Shown here: positions 23,727 to 32,482 of the stretch, piece after piece | Layout of the letters: every line of letters begins with the position of its first letter | Numbering within the stretch: position 1 is the first letter of the stretch | Source of the DNA: Nitrospinaceae bacterium UBA3496 | GTDB taxonomy: Bacteria; UBA8248 | Reading direction: 5' to 3' | Length of the DNA: 38,485 nucleotides | NCBI GenBank assembly: GCA_002377645.1 | Contig: DFQF01000064.1 | Location: 1-38,485 of the forward strand | Translations under genes and position numbers: made by a program | Notes under the pieces: model-generated | What the model was told of the DNA's origin: nothing | The model's input: the letters and a program-made list of their open reading frames with translations, nothing else | The model's database searches: none

Positions 23727-25641
23727 AAAATTTCTCCAAGAAAGATTTTCCTAATTCAGTGAGAATAAATTCATCCTCTTTAGACTGAACTAATCCTCCG
23801 TTTATCGCATTTTGATATATTTGTTTCAAATCTATTACTTCCAAGATCGATCTATCTATCTTTTCAACCATTTTATCTTTAGAGAAAATACCTTTATCAA
23901 CCATTTCAAGAAAAATTTTCTCAATCCTACAAAAACTATTATCCTTATTTTTCAGAGACGAAAACATCAAAGGGAAAAAAGAATCAAAGATTTCCTTCAT
24001 TAAATTCTGTTTTTCGAAATCCGCTTTCATAACTAAACTTGTCTTATCTTCAGTTCCAGAATTACGTATATAAATTGTAGATCTTACATTGTTATCTGAA
24101 TCTAGGATATTAACATAAAGGATATCTTCACAGTTCTTGAAATTTTTCCATTCAATGACAAAATCCGAAGGAAATAATTCAAGAATGCATTCTTCAAGAG
24201 AATCAGACACCAACTTCCGCATCCCAGAACTTAGAAGTAAATTTTCTTTATTCACATAAAAGATACTGTATGTTGATTTATACTCTCTTTCAAAAGGAAA
24301 TTTGAGAAACTCATAAAACTCCTCTACACCTTTAGTACGTTTGATTGCTAAAAGAGATGCAACTGTATTAAGAAAACTTTTATACCCATCTCCAATATAC
24401 ACATGACGAACGAAACCAGAAGAATCAGTAAGAACGCTTCGCACAATTGTATGACCGGACTCTTCACCACCAATCAAGAAATCATCAGAGTATTCACTTG
24501 GCTTTTCTAAAATCCATTTATCTCCAACTGGAGTAACAACTACTTCTAACCCCAATTCAGAAAGACACTTTCCAGCACCCATGTTACTCTCGATAGTTAA
24601 TGCTGCAATCTTTTTACTGTCTAGTTCTCCCGCCATCGAAAGAAAATTAGCTTGCAGCACAATACATGAATCTCCATTCAAGATGATGGAAGAATCATTA
24701 AATGGGTTATAAATTAGAGTATATGATCTGTCTCCATCAGCATCAAAAATACCTGCTGCAACAATTCCTTTTCCCTGAATTAATTCTTCTTTTCTTTTCT
24801 TGCCATTCTCAAATAACGATTTAATTCCCGCATGAGTATTAATGATTTTTTTTTCTTTTAGAAAAATTGCTTGCTTATTCTCTAAAGCGACCACACCTCC
24901 ACCTTCGTTAACATTACCATCTTTCAACGTATTAACTTCGATACATTCGAAAGGTTGCAATTCACTAGTCACTTCCATAGCAAGACCACTCCAAGAACCA
25001 CAAGCACTATCAATAATCAAAGAAACATCTTTAAGATCAGAATCTTTTAACCAACAATTAGTTCGAATTAGGATATGTTGTTTGTAAAATTCTTTAGATT
25101 CAGAGGAAGAATCAAAAAAATCTGAATGTAAAGGCATTGAATCAATCTCATTCCAAGAAATATCCCAGAATATTTTATTTAATTTATCCTCTTCGTGTGG
25201 AAATAATTTGCGGTAATCTGGAGAAATAAAGACTTTCACCCCATTTTGATTGTAAGAGTTATGGGAAGCAGTAAGAATTATCGCACCAGCTGCACCAACA
25301 GCATTTGCATATGTAACTGCTACAGGAGTAGGAGCAATAGACAAAGAAAGAATGTGTGCATTAGATTTTTGCAATCCTCTCATTGCTGCAGCATAAAAAG
25401 ATCCATTTCTATCTCTTGGATCCATTGCGAAAACAATTGCTGTGGGCGAAATTAATTTCTCAGATGATTTTTCAAGCAAAAAACGAGAACAGGCAAATAC
25501 ATAATGTTCTATAAATCTTTCCGTCAAGTAACCCTTTTCAAAAAATAATTCTTGGTGACCTTTTGGATTATTTAACGTATCACCTTCAGTAAAAACAAAT
25601 CCTCTGACTCCATCAGTCCCTTGTAATCTAAGAGTTTGCAT
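23719..25641 (-). CDS. Phosphoglucosamine/phosphomannomutase-like protein with C-terminal extension
   Basis: A 640-residue alpha-D-phosphohexomutase. Visible: substrate entry GTDGVRG, the phosphoserine loop ILTASHNSYNQNGVK (usual form TASHNP), the magnesium loop FDADGDRS, the sugar-specificity loop GGEESGHTI and the phosphate-binding RNSGTEDKT. At this site it most likely makes glucosamine-1-phosphate from GlcN-6-phosphate (GlmM role). It is about 190 residues longer than GlmM. After about residue 550 comes an extra domain whose end (YQNAINGGLVQSKEDEFILTELGKSFLEKF) resembles a winged helix. It lies seven bases after glmS. Confidence 0.85.
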   Translation of the reverse strand: MQTLRLQGTDGVRGFVFTEGDTLNNPKGHQELFFEKGYLTERFIEHYVFACSRFLLEKSSEKLISPTAIVFAMDPRDRNGSFYAAAMRGLQKSNAHILSLSIAPTPVAVTYANAVGAAGAIILTASHNSYNQNGVKVFISPDYRKLFPHEEDKLNKIFWDISWNEIDSMPLHSDFFDSSSESKEFYKQHILIRTNCWLKDSDLKDVSLIIDSACGSWSGLAMEVTSELQPFECIEVNTLKDGNVNEGGGVVALENKQAIFLKEKKIINTHAGIKSLFENGKKRKEELIQGKGIVAAGIFDADGDRSYTLIYNPFNDSSIILNGDSCIVLQANFLSMAGELDSKKIAALTIESNMGAGKCLSELGLEVVVTPVGDKWILEKPSEYSDDFLIGGEESGHTIVRSVLTDSSGFVRHVYIGDGYKSFLNTVASLLAIKRTKGVEEFYEFLKFPFEREYKSTYSIFYVNKENLLLSSGMRKLVSDSLEECILELFPSDFVIEWKNFKNCEDILYVNILDSDNNVRSTIYIRNSGTEDKTSLVMKADFEKQNLMKEIFDSFFPLMFSSLKNKDNSFCRIEKIFLEMVDKGIFSKDKMVEKIDRSILEVIDLKQIYQNAINGGLVQSKEDEFILTELGKSFLEKFYV

Positions 25642-25648
25642 TTAGAAA

Positions 25649-27472
25649 TTAAGCTACCGTAACCGATTTAGCTAAGGATCGAGGACGATCAACATTTCTT
25701 TTTAATCCAACTGCCATATAATAAGACAATAATTGGCCAGACAAGAGATGTAGAAAAGGTGCTTGAAAAATCGATGCAGAAGGAAGAATTATTTCATCAC
25801 TTAAAAGATCTTTGGGGAAACTATTATCAGAAAATCTTATTCCTAAGACAAATCCACCCCTTGCTCTAATCTCTTGAATACTATTTAAAGTCAAGTTATA
25901 CAAATCTTCTTGCTCTTTTGGAGGAATTAAAACGACAGTATTTACATTTTCATCAATTAGGGAAATTGTTCCATGTTTCAAAAAACCTGCGCTCATCCCC
26001 TCAGCATGTAAATAGGTCACTTCTTTCATCTTTAGCGCACATTCTAGCGCTATAGGATAATAAATTCCTCTTCCTACAAATATCCAATTACGCATCTCTA
26101 AATGTTTTTGAGTAAATGAATGAAAAAAACCAGACCTTTCGTCAAGGATTTCTGATATAAGGTCAGTAATAGATAAAACTTGAGACCTAATTGCTTTCAC
26201 TCTCTTTTCGTCTATTTTTTTTCTTAACAATGCCAATTCTAAAGAAATCAGAAAAAGAATTACTGATTGACTTAGAGCAGCTTTAGTACTAATAACCGAA
26301 ACTTCTGGGCCCGCACCCTGCATTATGCAATGATCGACAGTTCTTACTAAGGTTGAACCAATGACATTAACAATGCCAGCAGTTTTTACATTTTTTTTCT
26401 TGGCATATTCAACCGCATTTAAAGTATCGAAAGTTTCTCCAGATTGACTTATGACCAACAAAGAACTTTTGGGACCAGGTTTAACTAAATGTACAAATTC
26501 ATCAGTACTAATAGCAGGCATAAAAAAATCTGATAAATCATTAAAAAAATACTGCCCTAAGGAGGCAACATAAAAAGTAGTTCCAATTCCTGCTATAAAA
26601 CATTCACTACTTGAATCGATAAAATTAGCAAAACTTAAGAGTTCTTTTCTTGGTATTTCTAAAGCAGCCTTAATCGTTGAAGGTTGATCATAAATTTCTT
26701 TAAGCATGTAGTGAGAAAATGACCCTCTATCAGACATGGTAGCCTCCCAAGGTATTTCGGTCACTTTCTTTTTTATTGGATTACAAGTAGTAGTTTCTTT
26801 GACTATACACTCTCTTTCGTTTACTAAAGCATATTCTCCATCATCAAGAATAATAGAACTCTGAGTAAAAGGCAGAAATGCGTTAAAATCCGAACCGACA
26901 TAATTAGTTCCTTCACCTAATCCAATACTTAACGGGCTACCTTTCTTCGCACAAAGAATAGTCCCTGGAACATTTATCGAAATAACAGCTAGTGCATAAG
27001 ACCCTTGTATTTCCGATAAAACTCTAACGAATGACGATTCGAGATCTAGTCCCTCTTTCTCTTGTAAAGATGAAATCAAATGTGCAATCACTTCAGAATC
27101 AGTATCCGAATGAAATCTTATACCATCTTTAATGAGAGTTTCTCGAAGTTCGCTGTGATTTGAAATTATACCGTTATGAACAAGTGCAAGTTGATTTTTA
27201 CTATCAGTATGCGGATGGGCATTTCTTTTAGATACATCACCGTGTGTTGCCCATCTAGTATGTGCTATTCCGATAGACCCTGACATTTGCAAGAATTGTT
27301 CTTTCGAATTTACAGATTCAACAGTTCCGATATTCTTCCTTACCTGAATACAACCTTTAGAATGGGTAGCCATACCACAAGAATCATATCCTCTATACTC
27401 AAGTGAAGTTATAGACTGCAATAACCTTTTTGATATATCAGTTGAAGAAACTATTCCAGCAATTCCACACAT
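25649..27472 (-). CDS. glmS: Glucosamine-6-phosphate synthase GlmS
   Basis: A 607-residue glutamine-fructose-6-phosphate aminotransferase of normal length. The Ntn-type glutaminase starts with the catalytic Cys2 (MCGIAGIVSS) and has HTRWATHG and NGIISNHSELR. Two SIS domains follow (ISQSGETFDTLNA; GRGIYYPIALECALKMKEVTYLHAEGM), and the C-terminus PRSLAKSVTVA is typical. It makes GlcN-6-phosphate, the committed step to UDP-GlcNAc for peptidoglycan and lipid A. The start codon overlaps the stop of the upstream gene by one base (TAATG). It lies inside an operon, so a glmS ribozyme leader is not expected and none is seen. Confidence 0.96.
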   Translation of the reverse strand: MCGIAGIVSSTDISKRLLQSITSLEYRGYDSCGMATHSKGCIQVRKNIGTVESVNSKEQFLQMSGSIGIAHTRWATHGDVSKRNAHPHTDSKNQLALVHNGIISNHSELRETLIKDGIRFHSDTDSEVIAHLISSLQEKEGLDLESSFVRVLSEIQGSYALAVISINVPGTILCAKKGSPLSIGLGEGTNYVGSDFNAFLPFTQSSIILDDGEYALVNERECIVKETTTCNPIKKKVTEIPWEATMSDRGSFSHYMLKEIYDQPSTIKAALEIPRKELLSFANFIDSSSECFIAGIGTTFYVASLGQYFFNDLSDFFMPAISTDEFVHLVKPGPKSSLLVISQSGETFDTLNAVEYAKKKNVKTAGIVNVIGSTLVRTVDHCIMQGAGPEVSVISTKAALSQSVILFLISLELALLRKKIDEKRVKAIRSQVLSITDLISEILDERSGFFHSFTQKHLEMRNWIFVGRGIYYPIALECALKMKEVTYLHAEGMSAGFLKHGTISLIDENVNTVVLIPPKEQEDLYNLTLNSIQEIRARGGFVLGIRFSDNSFPKDLLSDEIILPSASIFQAPFLHLLSGQLLSYYMAVGLKRNVDRPRSLAKSVTVA

Positions 27473-28671
27473 TAGTTACTCCCTGACGGGAAGGTAATAA
27501 AAGGAGGTATGTTAGACTCTGTGGGTAAAATTGAACCTGGTGCAAATGTATTAGATGCTCCAATTTTACAACCATCACCAATTAAGGATCCTAATTTTTC
27601 TAACCCTGTATCTTCTAGACCCGAGGGCATTAAGACCTTAATCGACTCTTCTTGAGCTTGATTCAAGGTCATTGTACCTGAGCCAAACTCCGTTTTCTCA
27701 CCAACCACGCTATCCCCAATAAACGAAAGTCGACCAACTCTAGAATTTCCCATCAAAATACAATTTTTGAGTTCTACGCCAAAACCTATAACAGAACTTG
27801 GACCGATTGAAGTATACGGACGAATTAAGACTCCATTACCTACATAAGAATCCCTTCCTATAAAACAAGGACCAAAGATTGACGTACCATCTTCTATTAT
27901 AACATTAGACTCAATTACAACCGGACCCCTAAATTGGATAGAACCACGAAGTTGAACGGAAGTGTCAACATTCGCGACATTCCAATCGTCCATCAACATT
28001 TTATTTACATTCAAAAGTTCCCATGGCCACTGAGGATCCAACCAGCCCTGTTCCCAAATTGCACTTATCAAGCCACTATCAGAAACTAAAGAATTAAGTG
28101 ATTCATCCATTTCCATTTTAGACAAAAGTGTAAAAAAAGATTTTGGCAATATAAAAGCGCCAGATAAGACATAGTTTGCAATTTCTTTCTTAGAAGGTTT
28201 CTCTACAACTCTTTTTATACTTAAGTCGGTATTAAGAAAAACGGTTCCAAAATCTTCTGCTCTATTCGTGTGTGTGATAGATGCAACAGGTTTGCCAGAA
28301 GAAGAAAAAATGTCAAAAACATTTCTGAAAACATTACCCGAACTACAAGAATCTGGATAAACTAACATAAAAAAATTGTCATCAAAAAAGTTTTTTGTCA
28401 TCAAAATTGCATCTCTTATTCCTGTAGGTTTATCTTGACGAACATATTGGATCGCCAGACCTATTCTTTCTCCAGTTCCAAAATGATCAACAACTTGTTC
28501 TCCATATTTTCCAATCACAATAACTACTTCTTTTATCCCTATTTCTTTAATTTTAATTAAAGTAGATTCTAAAAAATTAGTATTAGCAACTGGCAACATT
28601 ACCTTAGGTCTACTAGAAGTAAATGGAAAAAGATTTTCTCCACCAAATGCAGATAAAATTAATGCTTTCAC
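27472..28671 (-). CDS. Degenerate sugar nucleotidyltransferase / left-handed beta-helix protein
   Basis: 399 residues laid out like archaeal bifunctional sugar-1-phosphate nucleotidyltransferase/acetyltransferases: a Rossmann-like NTase (1-240, SRPKVMLPVANTNFLEST) and a beta-helix (250-399). Key residues are changed. The nucleotide loop that normally reads GGxGTRLxPLT is GGENLFPFT, without the Arg. The acetyltransferase loop that reads GHxxYxGDS in the neighbouring paralogue is GRLSFIGDS, without His and Tyr. It may be a non-catalytic partner of the split GlmU proteins or use a different substrate. GTG start with GAGG six bases upstream; one-base overlap with glmS. Confidence 0.8.
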   Translation of the reverse strand: MKALILSAFGGENLFPFTSSRPKVMLPVANTNFLESTLIKIKEIGIKEVVIVIGKYGEQVVDHFGTGERIGLAIQYVRQDKPTGIRDAILMTKNFFDDNFFMLVYPDSCSSGNVFRNVFDIFSSSGKPVASITHTNRAEDFGTVFLNTDLSIKRVVEKPSKKEIANYVLSGAFILPKSFFTLLSKMEMDESLNSLVSDSGLISAIWEQGWLDPQWPWELLNVNKMLMDDWNVANVDTSVQLRGSIQFRGPVVIESNVIIEDGTSIFGPCFIGRDSYVGNGVLIRPYTSIGPSSVIGFGVELKNCILMGNSRVGRLSFIGDSVVGEKTEFGSGTMTLNQAQEESIKVLMPSGLEDTGLEKLGSLIGDGCKIGASNTFAPGSILPTESNIPPFITFPSGSN

Positions 28672-28721
28672 GCCACACCTCGAATTAACATAAATAAAAC
28701 AAAAAAATACTAATGCATCCT

Positions 28722-29477
28722 TTAAGAAACTTCTAGTTTCTTTAAATCTTCTAGAGTATTTACTCCCATAGCTTCTTTTGCATTCTCAATTAGAACAGAC
28801 CCAATATGCATTTTATCTGATATTGCCATTTTGAAAACATCAGTCAAATAAAACTCATTTTGAGCATTATTTTTTCTTAATTTTGGCAAATATTTTCTTA
28901 AAAATTCAATACGAAATACATAGGTACCCGTATTCACTTCAGAAATCTGTAATTCTTCTGGTAATGCATCTTTTTGTTCCACTATACCTAAAATCTTATT
29001 TTTTTTCTCTTGACCCCTTAAAACTCTTCCATAACCAGTTGGGTCCTTCAAAACAGTTGTTAACATAGTAGCAAAATAATTACCCTTCCTATGTCTTTTT
29101 AACAACTTTTTCAAAGTTTTTGAACTAAGTAGAGGGACATCACCACTTAAAACAATCACATCCCCGCTTATTTCTTCTAAATTCGGCAAAGCAACTGAGA
29201 TAGCGTGACCTGTTCCTAATTGTTTTTTTTGATAGGCAAAATCTAAATCTTTTAAATCTTGTCTATTAGAAATCGCTTTCTTAATCTCTGTCGACTTGTA
29301 TCCAAGAACGACAATTAATTTTTCTGGTTCTAATTCAAGAGCATTTTTAATAACTGAAAAAATCATGGGTACCCCACGAACGTTATGAAGTACCTTAGGA
29401 ATTTCGGAAAGCATTCTCTTTCCTTTTCCGGCTGCGAGAATAATCACAGACAATGGAACGGGATACAAGAGAATCAA
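28722..29477 (-). CDS. Stand-alone GlmU-type uridylyltransferase
   Basis: About 250 residues matching the N-terminal pyrophosphorylase half of GlmU. Visible: IILAAGKGKRMLSEIPKVLH (nucleotide loop), KKQLGTGHAISVALP, VLSGDVPLL (metal-binding Asp), YGRVLRG, the EVNTGTYVF strand and NNAQNEFYLTDVF. It would make UDP-GlcNAc from GlcNAc-1-phosphate and UTP. The beta-helix half is missing here and is supplied by the acetyltransferase encoded five genes downstream. The frame allows TTG at 29477; another TTG at 29468 follows GGGGAG at better spacing. It overlaps the stop of the NtrC-like gene. Confidence 0.88.
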   Translation of the reverse strand: MILLYPVPLSVIILAAGKGKRMLSEIPKVLHNVRGVPMIFSVIKNALELEPEKLIVVLGYKSTEIKKAISNRQDLKDLDFAYQKKQLGTGHAISVALPNLEEISGDVIVLSGDVPLLSSKTLKKLLKRHRKGNYFATMLTTVLKDPTGYGRVLRGQEKKNKILGIVEQKDALPEELQISEVNTGTYVFRIEFLRKYLPKLRKNNAQNEFYLTDVFKMAISDKMHIGSVLIENAKEAMGVNTLEDLKKLEVS

Positions 29478-30865
29478 CTCCCCTTTTTTCTTTTTGAAGA
29501 GATTTTTGAAACCTGATCTACAAGACCTAAAAGTTGTAGTTTTTTGCTAAATGTATTTCTGTTCATTCCTAGAAGACGAGCTGCTTTAATTCTATTTCCA
29601 CCACTTTCTTTTAGAACTAATTCCATTAAAGGTTTTTCAACACTCTTAATAGTATGGTCATAAAAATCACTACCATCTTCATCAGTAAGAGCCGGAATAA
29701 CAGTCGCTAATTTTGTTCTCAAGTAACTTTCTATATCTCCTACATTCTGTTCCACTTGTGAAACTTTAAGATTTTCAAGAGAAAGAACAGAAGAATCCGA
29801 GTAAGTTAGTGCTTTCCATAAAATTATTTTCAATTCTGAATCATTTCCCCACCATTTTTTTGAACAAATCCATTTGAGAGCACCAGGTGTTAAATAACGG
29901 ACTTTTTCTTTCATCTGCCAGGCATAATCTTCTAAAATTGAATCTACTATAGAAGGGATATCTTTCTTTCTTTCTCTTAAGGGAGGTATCTTTATAGTAT
30001 AGTTCGATATCGAAATTTTACCTAAGTTCGGAAATTTTTCCTGTATTAATTTTTGCGGATCAATTATTTTTGAAATAATTAAACGAAATTCCGAACTTAC
30101 TCCTAATCTCTCAACAGCCAAAAATACTCTTTCCTGATTCTCTTGCGAAAGGACAGAAAAATCATCTATAAAAATTGACCCGCCAAGACGGAGTATATTA
30201 CCTTCCTCTCCTTTAAACATCTCTAATCGGATCAAATTCTTTTCTAATTCTGCATCTGTGATTTCTTTGGGAAACCAAGCGGAGAATGGATGATTTATCC
30301 CAGGGAATTTAACATGGAGTTCTTTTGCTACAGAAAAAATATCGACCCCTTGCTCTCCTTCAATAGAGATCAATTTAAATCTTCTTCCTGCCTTTACTAC
30401 CGAATTCTTAAGCCTTTTTGCAGGGGCACTATCTCCATTTGTAGTATATGACTGATATGAAACTTTAATCTGGGATCTGAGCCACTGAAGTTCACGTTTT
30501 GAAGCAATCTCTTTCTTGTAAATATTAAAAAAATTAGTAATTTCTTCTATTTGAACCGGATCCACAAAAATTGCACGCGCACCAGACTTTATAAAAAGAT
30601 TAGCTAGTTTTTTATCATGCGGAGATAAGATAACGACAACCATCTTTCCTGCAAGAACTATTTTTTTTACTAAGTCCGTTTGGTTTTTATCTGTCACTCC
30701 AAAAAGAACCAAATTGAAATCAGCAATGAAATTTAAATCCAAATTATGATTTTTTATTACAAGAGACCTTATTTTTTTTGAATTCAACTCTGCTAAAAGA
30801 GTACTTCTCTCAGGGCTAGAACAACCTACATATATAAGATTTGAGCGTAATTGATTTAAAGACAA
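29474..30865 (-). CDS. Degenerate NtrC-like regulator (receiver-like, AAA+, Fis HTH)
   Basis: 463 residues with the NtrC order: a receiver-like N-terminus (1-120) without a phosphorylatable Asp in place (FNLVLFGVTDKN), a AAA+ region (about 150-370) and a C-terminal Fis helix-turn-helix (MELVLKESGGNRIKAARLLGMNRNTFSKKLQLLGL). The AAA+ part is recognisable by IFIDDFSVL and IPPLRERKKDIPSIV. However, Walker A is GEQGVDIFSVA in place of GExGTGKE, and the GAFTGA sigma-54 contact loop cannot be found. It is unlikely to hydrolyse ATP or activate sigma-54, and may be a DNA-binding regulator of this operon. TTG start at 30865. Confidence 0.85.
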   Translation of the reverse strand: MSLNQLRSNLIYVGCSSPERSTLLAELNSKKIRSLVIKNHNLDLNFIADFNLVLFGVTDKNQTDLVKKIVLAGKMVVVILSPHDKKLANLFIKSGARAIFVDPVQIEEITNFFNIYKKEIASKRELQWLRSQIKVSYQSYTTNGDSAPAKRLKNSVVKAGRRFKLISIEGEQGVDIFSVAKELHVKFPGINHPFSAWFPKEITDAELEKNLIRLEMFKGEEGNILRLGGSIFIDDFSVLSQENQERVFLAVERLGVSSEFRLIISKIIDPQKLIQEKFPNLGKISISNYTIKIPPLRERKKDIPSIVDSILEDYAWQMKEKVRYLTPGALKWICSKKWWGNDSELKIILWKALTYSDSSVLSLENLKVSQVEQNVGDIESYLRTKLATVIPALTDEDGSDFYDHTIKSVEKPLMELVLKESGGNRIKAARLLGMNRNTFSKKLQLLGLVDQVSKISSKRKKGS

Positions 30866-30870
30866 ACTAT

Positions 30871-31203
30871 TTATACCCCATCAAGGAGAGTAAAAATTAA
30901 TTTTTTATCATCTATAGATACTATCTCCATTTTCATCCCAATTGAAACTGAATCAAGGAAATTATTTTTAAGTTCACCTAATATTTTCAATCCTCCATCC
31001 ATTTCAACCAGAACAAGCAGTTGATCTTCTTTTCCCTCAATCTTTTCTCTAGGAACCTTGGTAAAACTATATAAAATGCCGATTTTTGAAATTTCCTTCA
31101 TAAGAAGTGATGAATTACAATAATAACAATATTCGTTTCTTTTAGAATGGACCCGATTACAGTCTGAGCAAACATATATTTCTATAGAATTCTGTACGTT
31201 CAT
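30871..31203 (-). CDS. DUF35 (zinc ribbon plus OB-fold) acyl-CoA-binding protein
   Basis: About 110 residues: a four-Cys zinc ribbon (CSDCNRVHSKRNEYCYYCN) followed by an OB-fold (GILYSFTKVPRE, LLVLVEMDGGLKILGEL, VSIGMKMEIVSIDDKKLIF). DUF35 proteins bind acyl-CoA and partner with thiolases or ChsH-type hydratases. The gene overlaps the end of the adjacent thiolase, so the two proteins very likely form a complex. The ATG at 31203 has GGAG eight bases upstream; a GTG at 31212 that overlaps the thiolase stop (GTGA) is the alternative. Confidence 0.87.
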   Translation of the reverse strand: MNVQNSIEIYVCSDCNRVHSKRNEYCYYCNSSLLMKEISKIGILYSFTKVPREKIEGKEDQLLVLVEMDGGLKILGELKNNFLDSVSIGMKMEIVSIDDKKLIFTLLDGV

Positions 31204-31208
31204 AATTT

Positions 31209-32369
31209 TCACTCCATCTTTCCAAGAATATGAACCGTACTAGTTGCTCCGACTCCACCCATATTTTGAGAAAGAGCGTATCTCGCTCCTGGTACTTGTC
31301 GTTTTCCAGCCCTATTTCTAAGCTGTAATACTAATTCATAAATTTGAGCTATTCCGGTTGCACCTACAGGATGGCCCTTTGATTTCAATCCTCCGCTCGT
31401 ATTCACAGGCATACTTCCTCCCAATAAAGTCACGCCATCCAAGATACCTTTCCAACCCTCTCCTTTCTTAAAAAACCCCATATCTTCCAAAGCGATAGGT
31501 TCTGCAATTGTAAAACAATCATGAAGTTCAACTACATCGATATCGGATCTTTCTAGCCCAGAAATATCAAATGCATAATTTGAAGCTTTCTTAGTCGCCT
31601 CGAAACCAACTATAGAATCCTTTTCAATTGTTGAAACGAAATCAGATGATTGAGTAGAAGCAAGTATGGAAATAGGTTCAGAATACAAATCGGATGCTAA
31701 TTTTGAACAACATAAAATGATAGCAGCAGAACCATCACTCACAGGAGAACAGTCTAAAAGTCCAATTGGACCTGAAATCTGACGAGCGTTTACAACTTCT
31801 CTTTCCGTAATTTTTTTTCTTATATGTGCTTTCTCATTAAGAATCCCATTCGAATGATTTTTGACAGGAATCGAAGATAGTTGTTCTCGAGTAATTTTAT
31901 TTTCATACAAGTACCGTTGTGTAATAAAAGCAAACAAAGAGGGAAAAGAAATCTCTAAAGGATTTTCCTGAAAAATATCTCCCGCAGAAGATAAAATGGA
32001 ATTCACTCTTTCATTATTTACGGTCGTCATCTTTTCCACTCCGCAGACCAAAGCAATATCAGCTTCTCCAGACTTAATGGCCATAATCCCCTGACGAAGA
32101 GCCAATCCGCCAGAAGCACATGCTCCTTCAACTCTTGTACAAGGAATGGAATCGAGACCAAGCACATTAGATATTAGAGGAGCAAGATGGTTTTGCCCCG
32201 AAAAAGATTCTCCTGCAAAATTCCCTAAATAGAACGCGTCTATTTTGGATCTATCTATAGATGCATCTTTGAGTGAAAGTTCACAAGCATTTCTAGCCAG
32301 AGAAATAATTGATTCTGAACTAGAACCGAAAGGCGTCATCCCAATACCTATTATAGAAACACCCCTCAT
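31209..32369 (-). CDS. Thiolase (SCP2-like) paired with DUF35 protein
   Basis: A thiolase of about 386 residues with the nucleophile Cys in VEGACASGGLAL, a His in VELHDCFTIAEP and GLKSKGHPVGATGIAQ near the C-terminus. It is the second such enzyme in the window; the other (18294-19490) is roughly similar throughout but has a fused-DUF35 partner. I choose the ATG at 32369, with GGAG six bases upstream and the family N-terminus MRGVSIIGIGMTPFG, over the ATG at 32381. Substrate unknown; acyl-CoA thiolysis or condensation. It stands between the exonuclease gene and the glm genes, with no obvious metabolic link to either. Confidence 0.9.
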   Translation of the reverse strand: MRGVSIIGIGMTPFGSSSESIISLARNACELSLKDASIDRSKIDAFYLGNFAGESFSGQNHLAPLISNVLGLDSIPCTRVEGACASGGLALRQGIMAIKSGEADIALVCGVEKMTTVNNERVNSILSSAGDIFQENPLEISFPSLFAFITQRYLYENKITREQLSSIPVKNHSNGILNEKAHIRKKITEREVVNARQISGPIGLLDCSPVSDGSAAIILCCSKLASDLYSEPISILASTQSSDFVSTIEKDSIVGFEATKKASNYAFDISGLERSDIDVVELHDCFTIAEPIALEDMGFFKKGEGWKGILDGVTLLGGSMPVNTSGGLKSKGHPVGATGIAQIYELVLQLRNRAGKRQVPGARYALSQNMGGVGATSTVHILGKME

Positions 32370-32482
32370 TGAATACTCCATAGGAAAGAAGGCATAAAAT
32401 CAAAAGAATTTAAGGAGAGAATCAAGCTAGCATATGTATTGTGAAAAATGCAAGAAAATAAACATGTATAGTAAGACATACT

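Noticed and set aside
25649..27472. glmS ribozyme in the leader of glmS
   Set aside because: glmS starts with a one-base overlap with the upstream coding sequence, so no leader exists.
22947..28671. Repetitive hexapeptide coding as a DNA repeat array
   Set aside because: The repeats are at protein level (beta-helix turns) and do not form direct DNA repeats.
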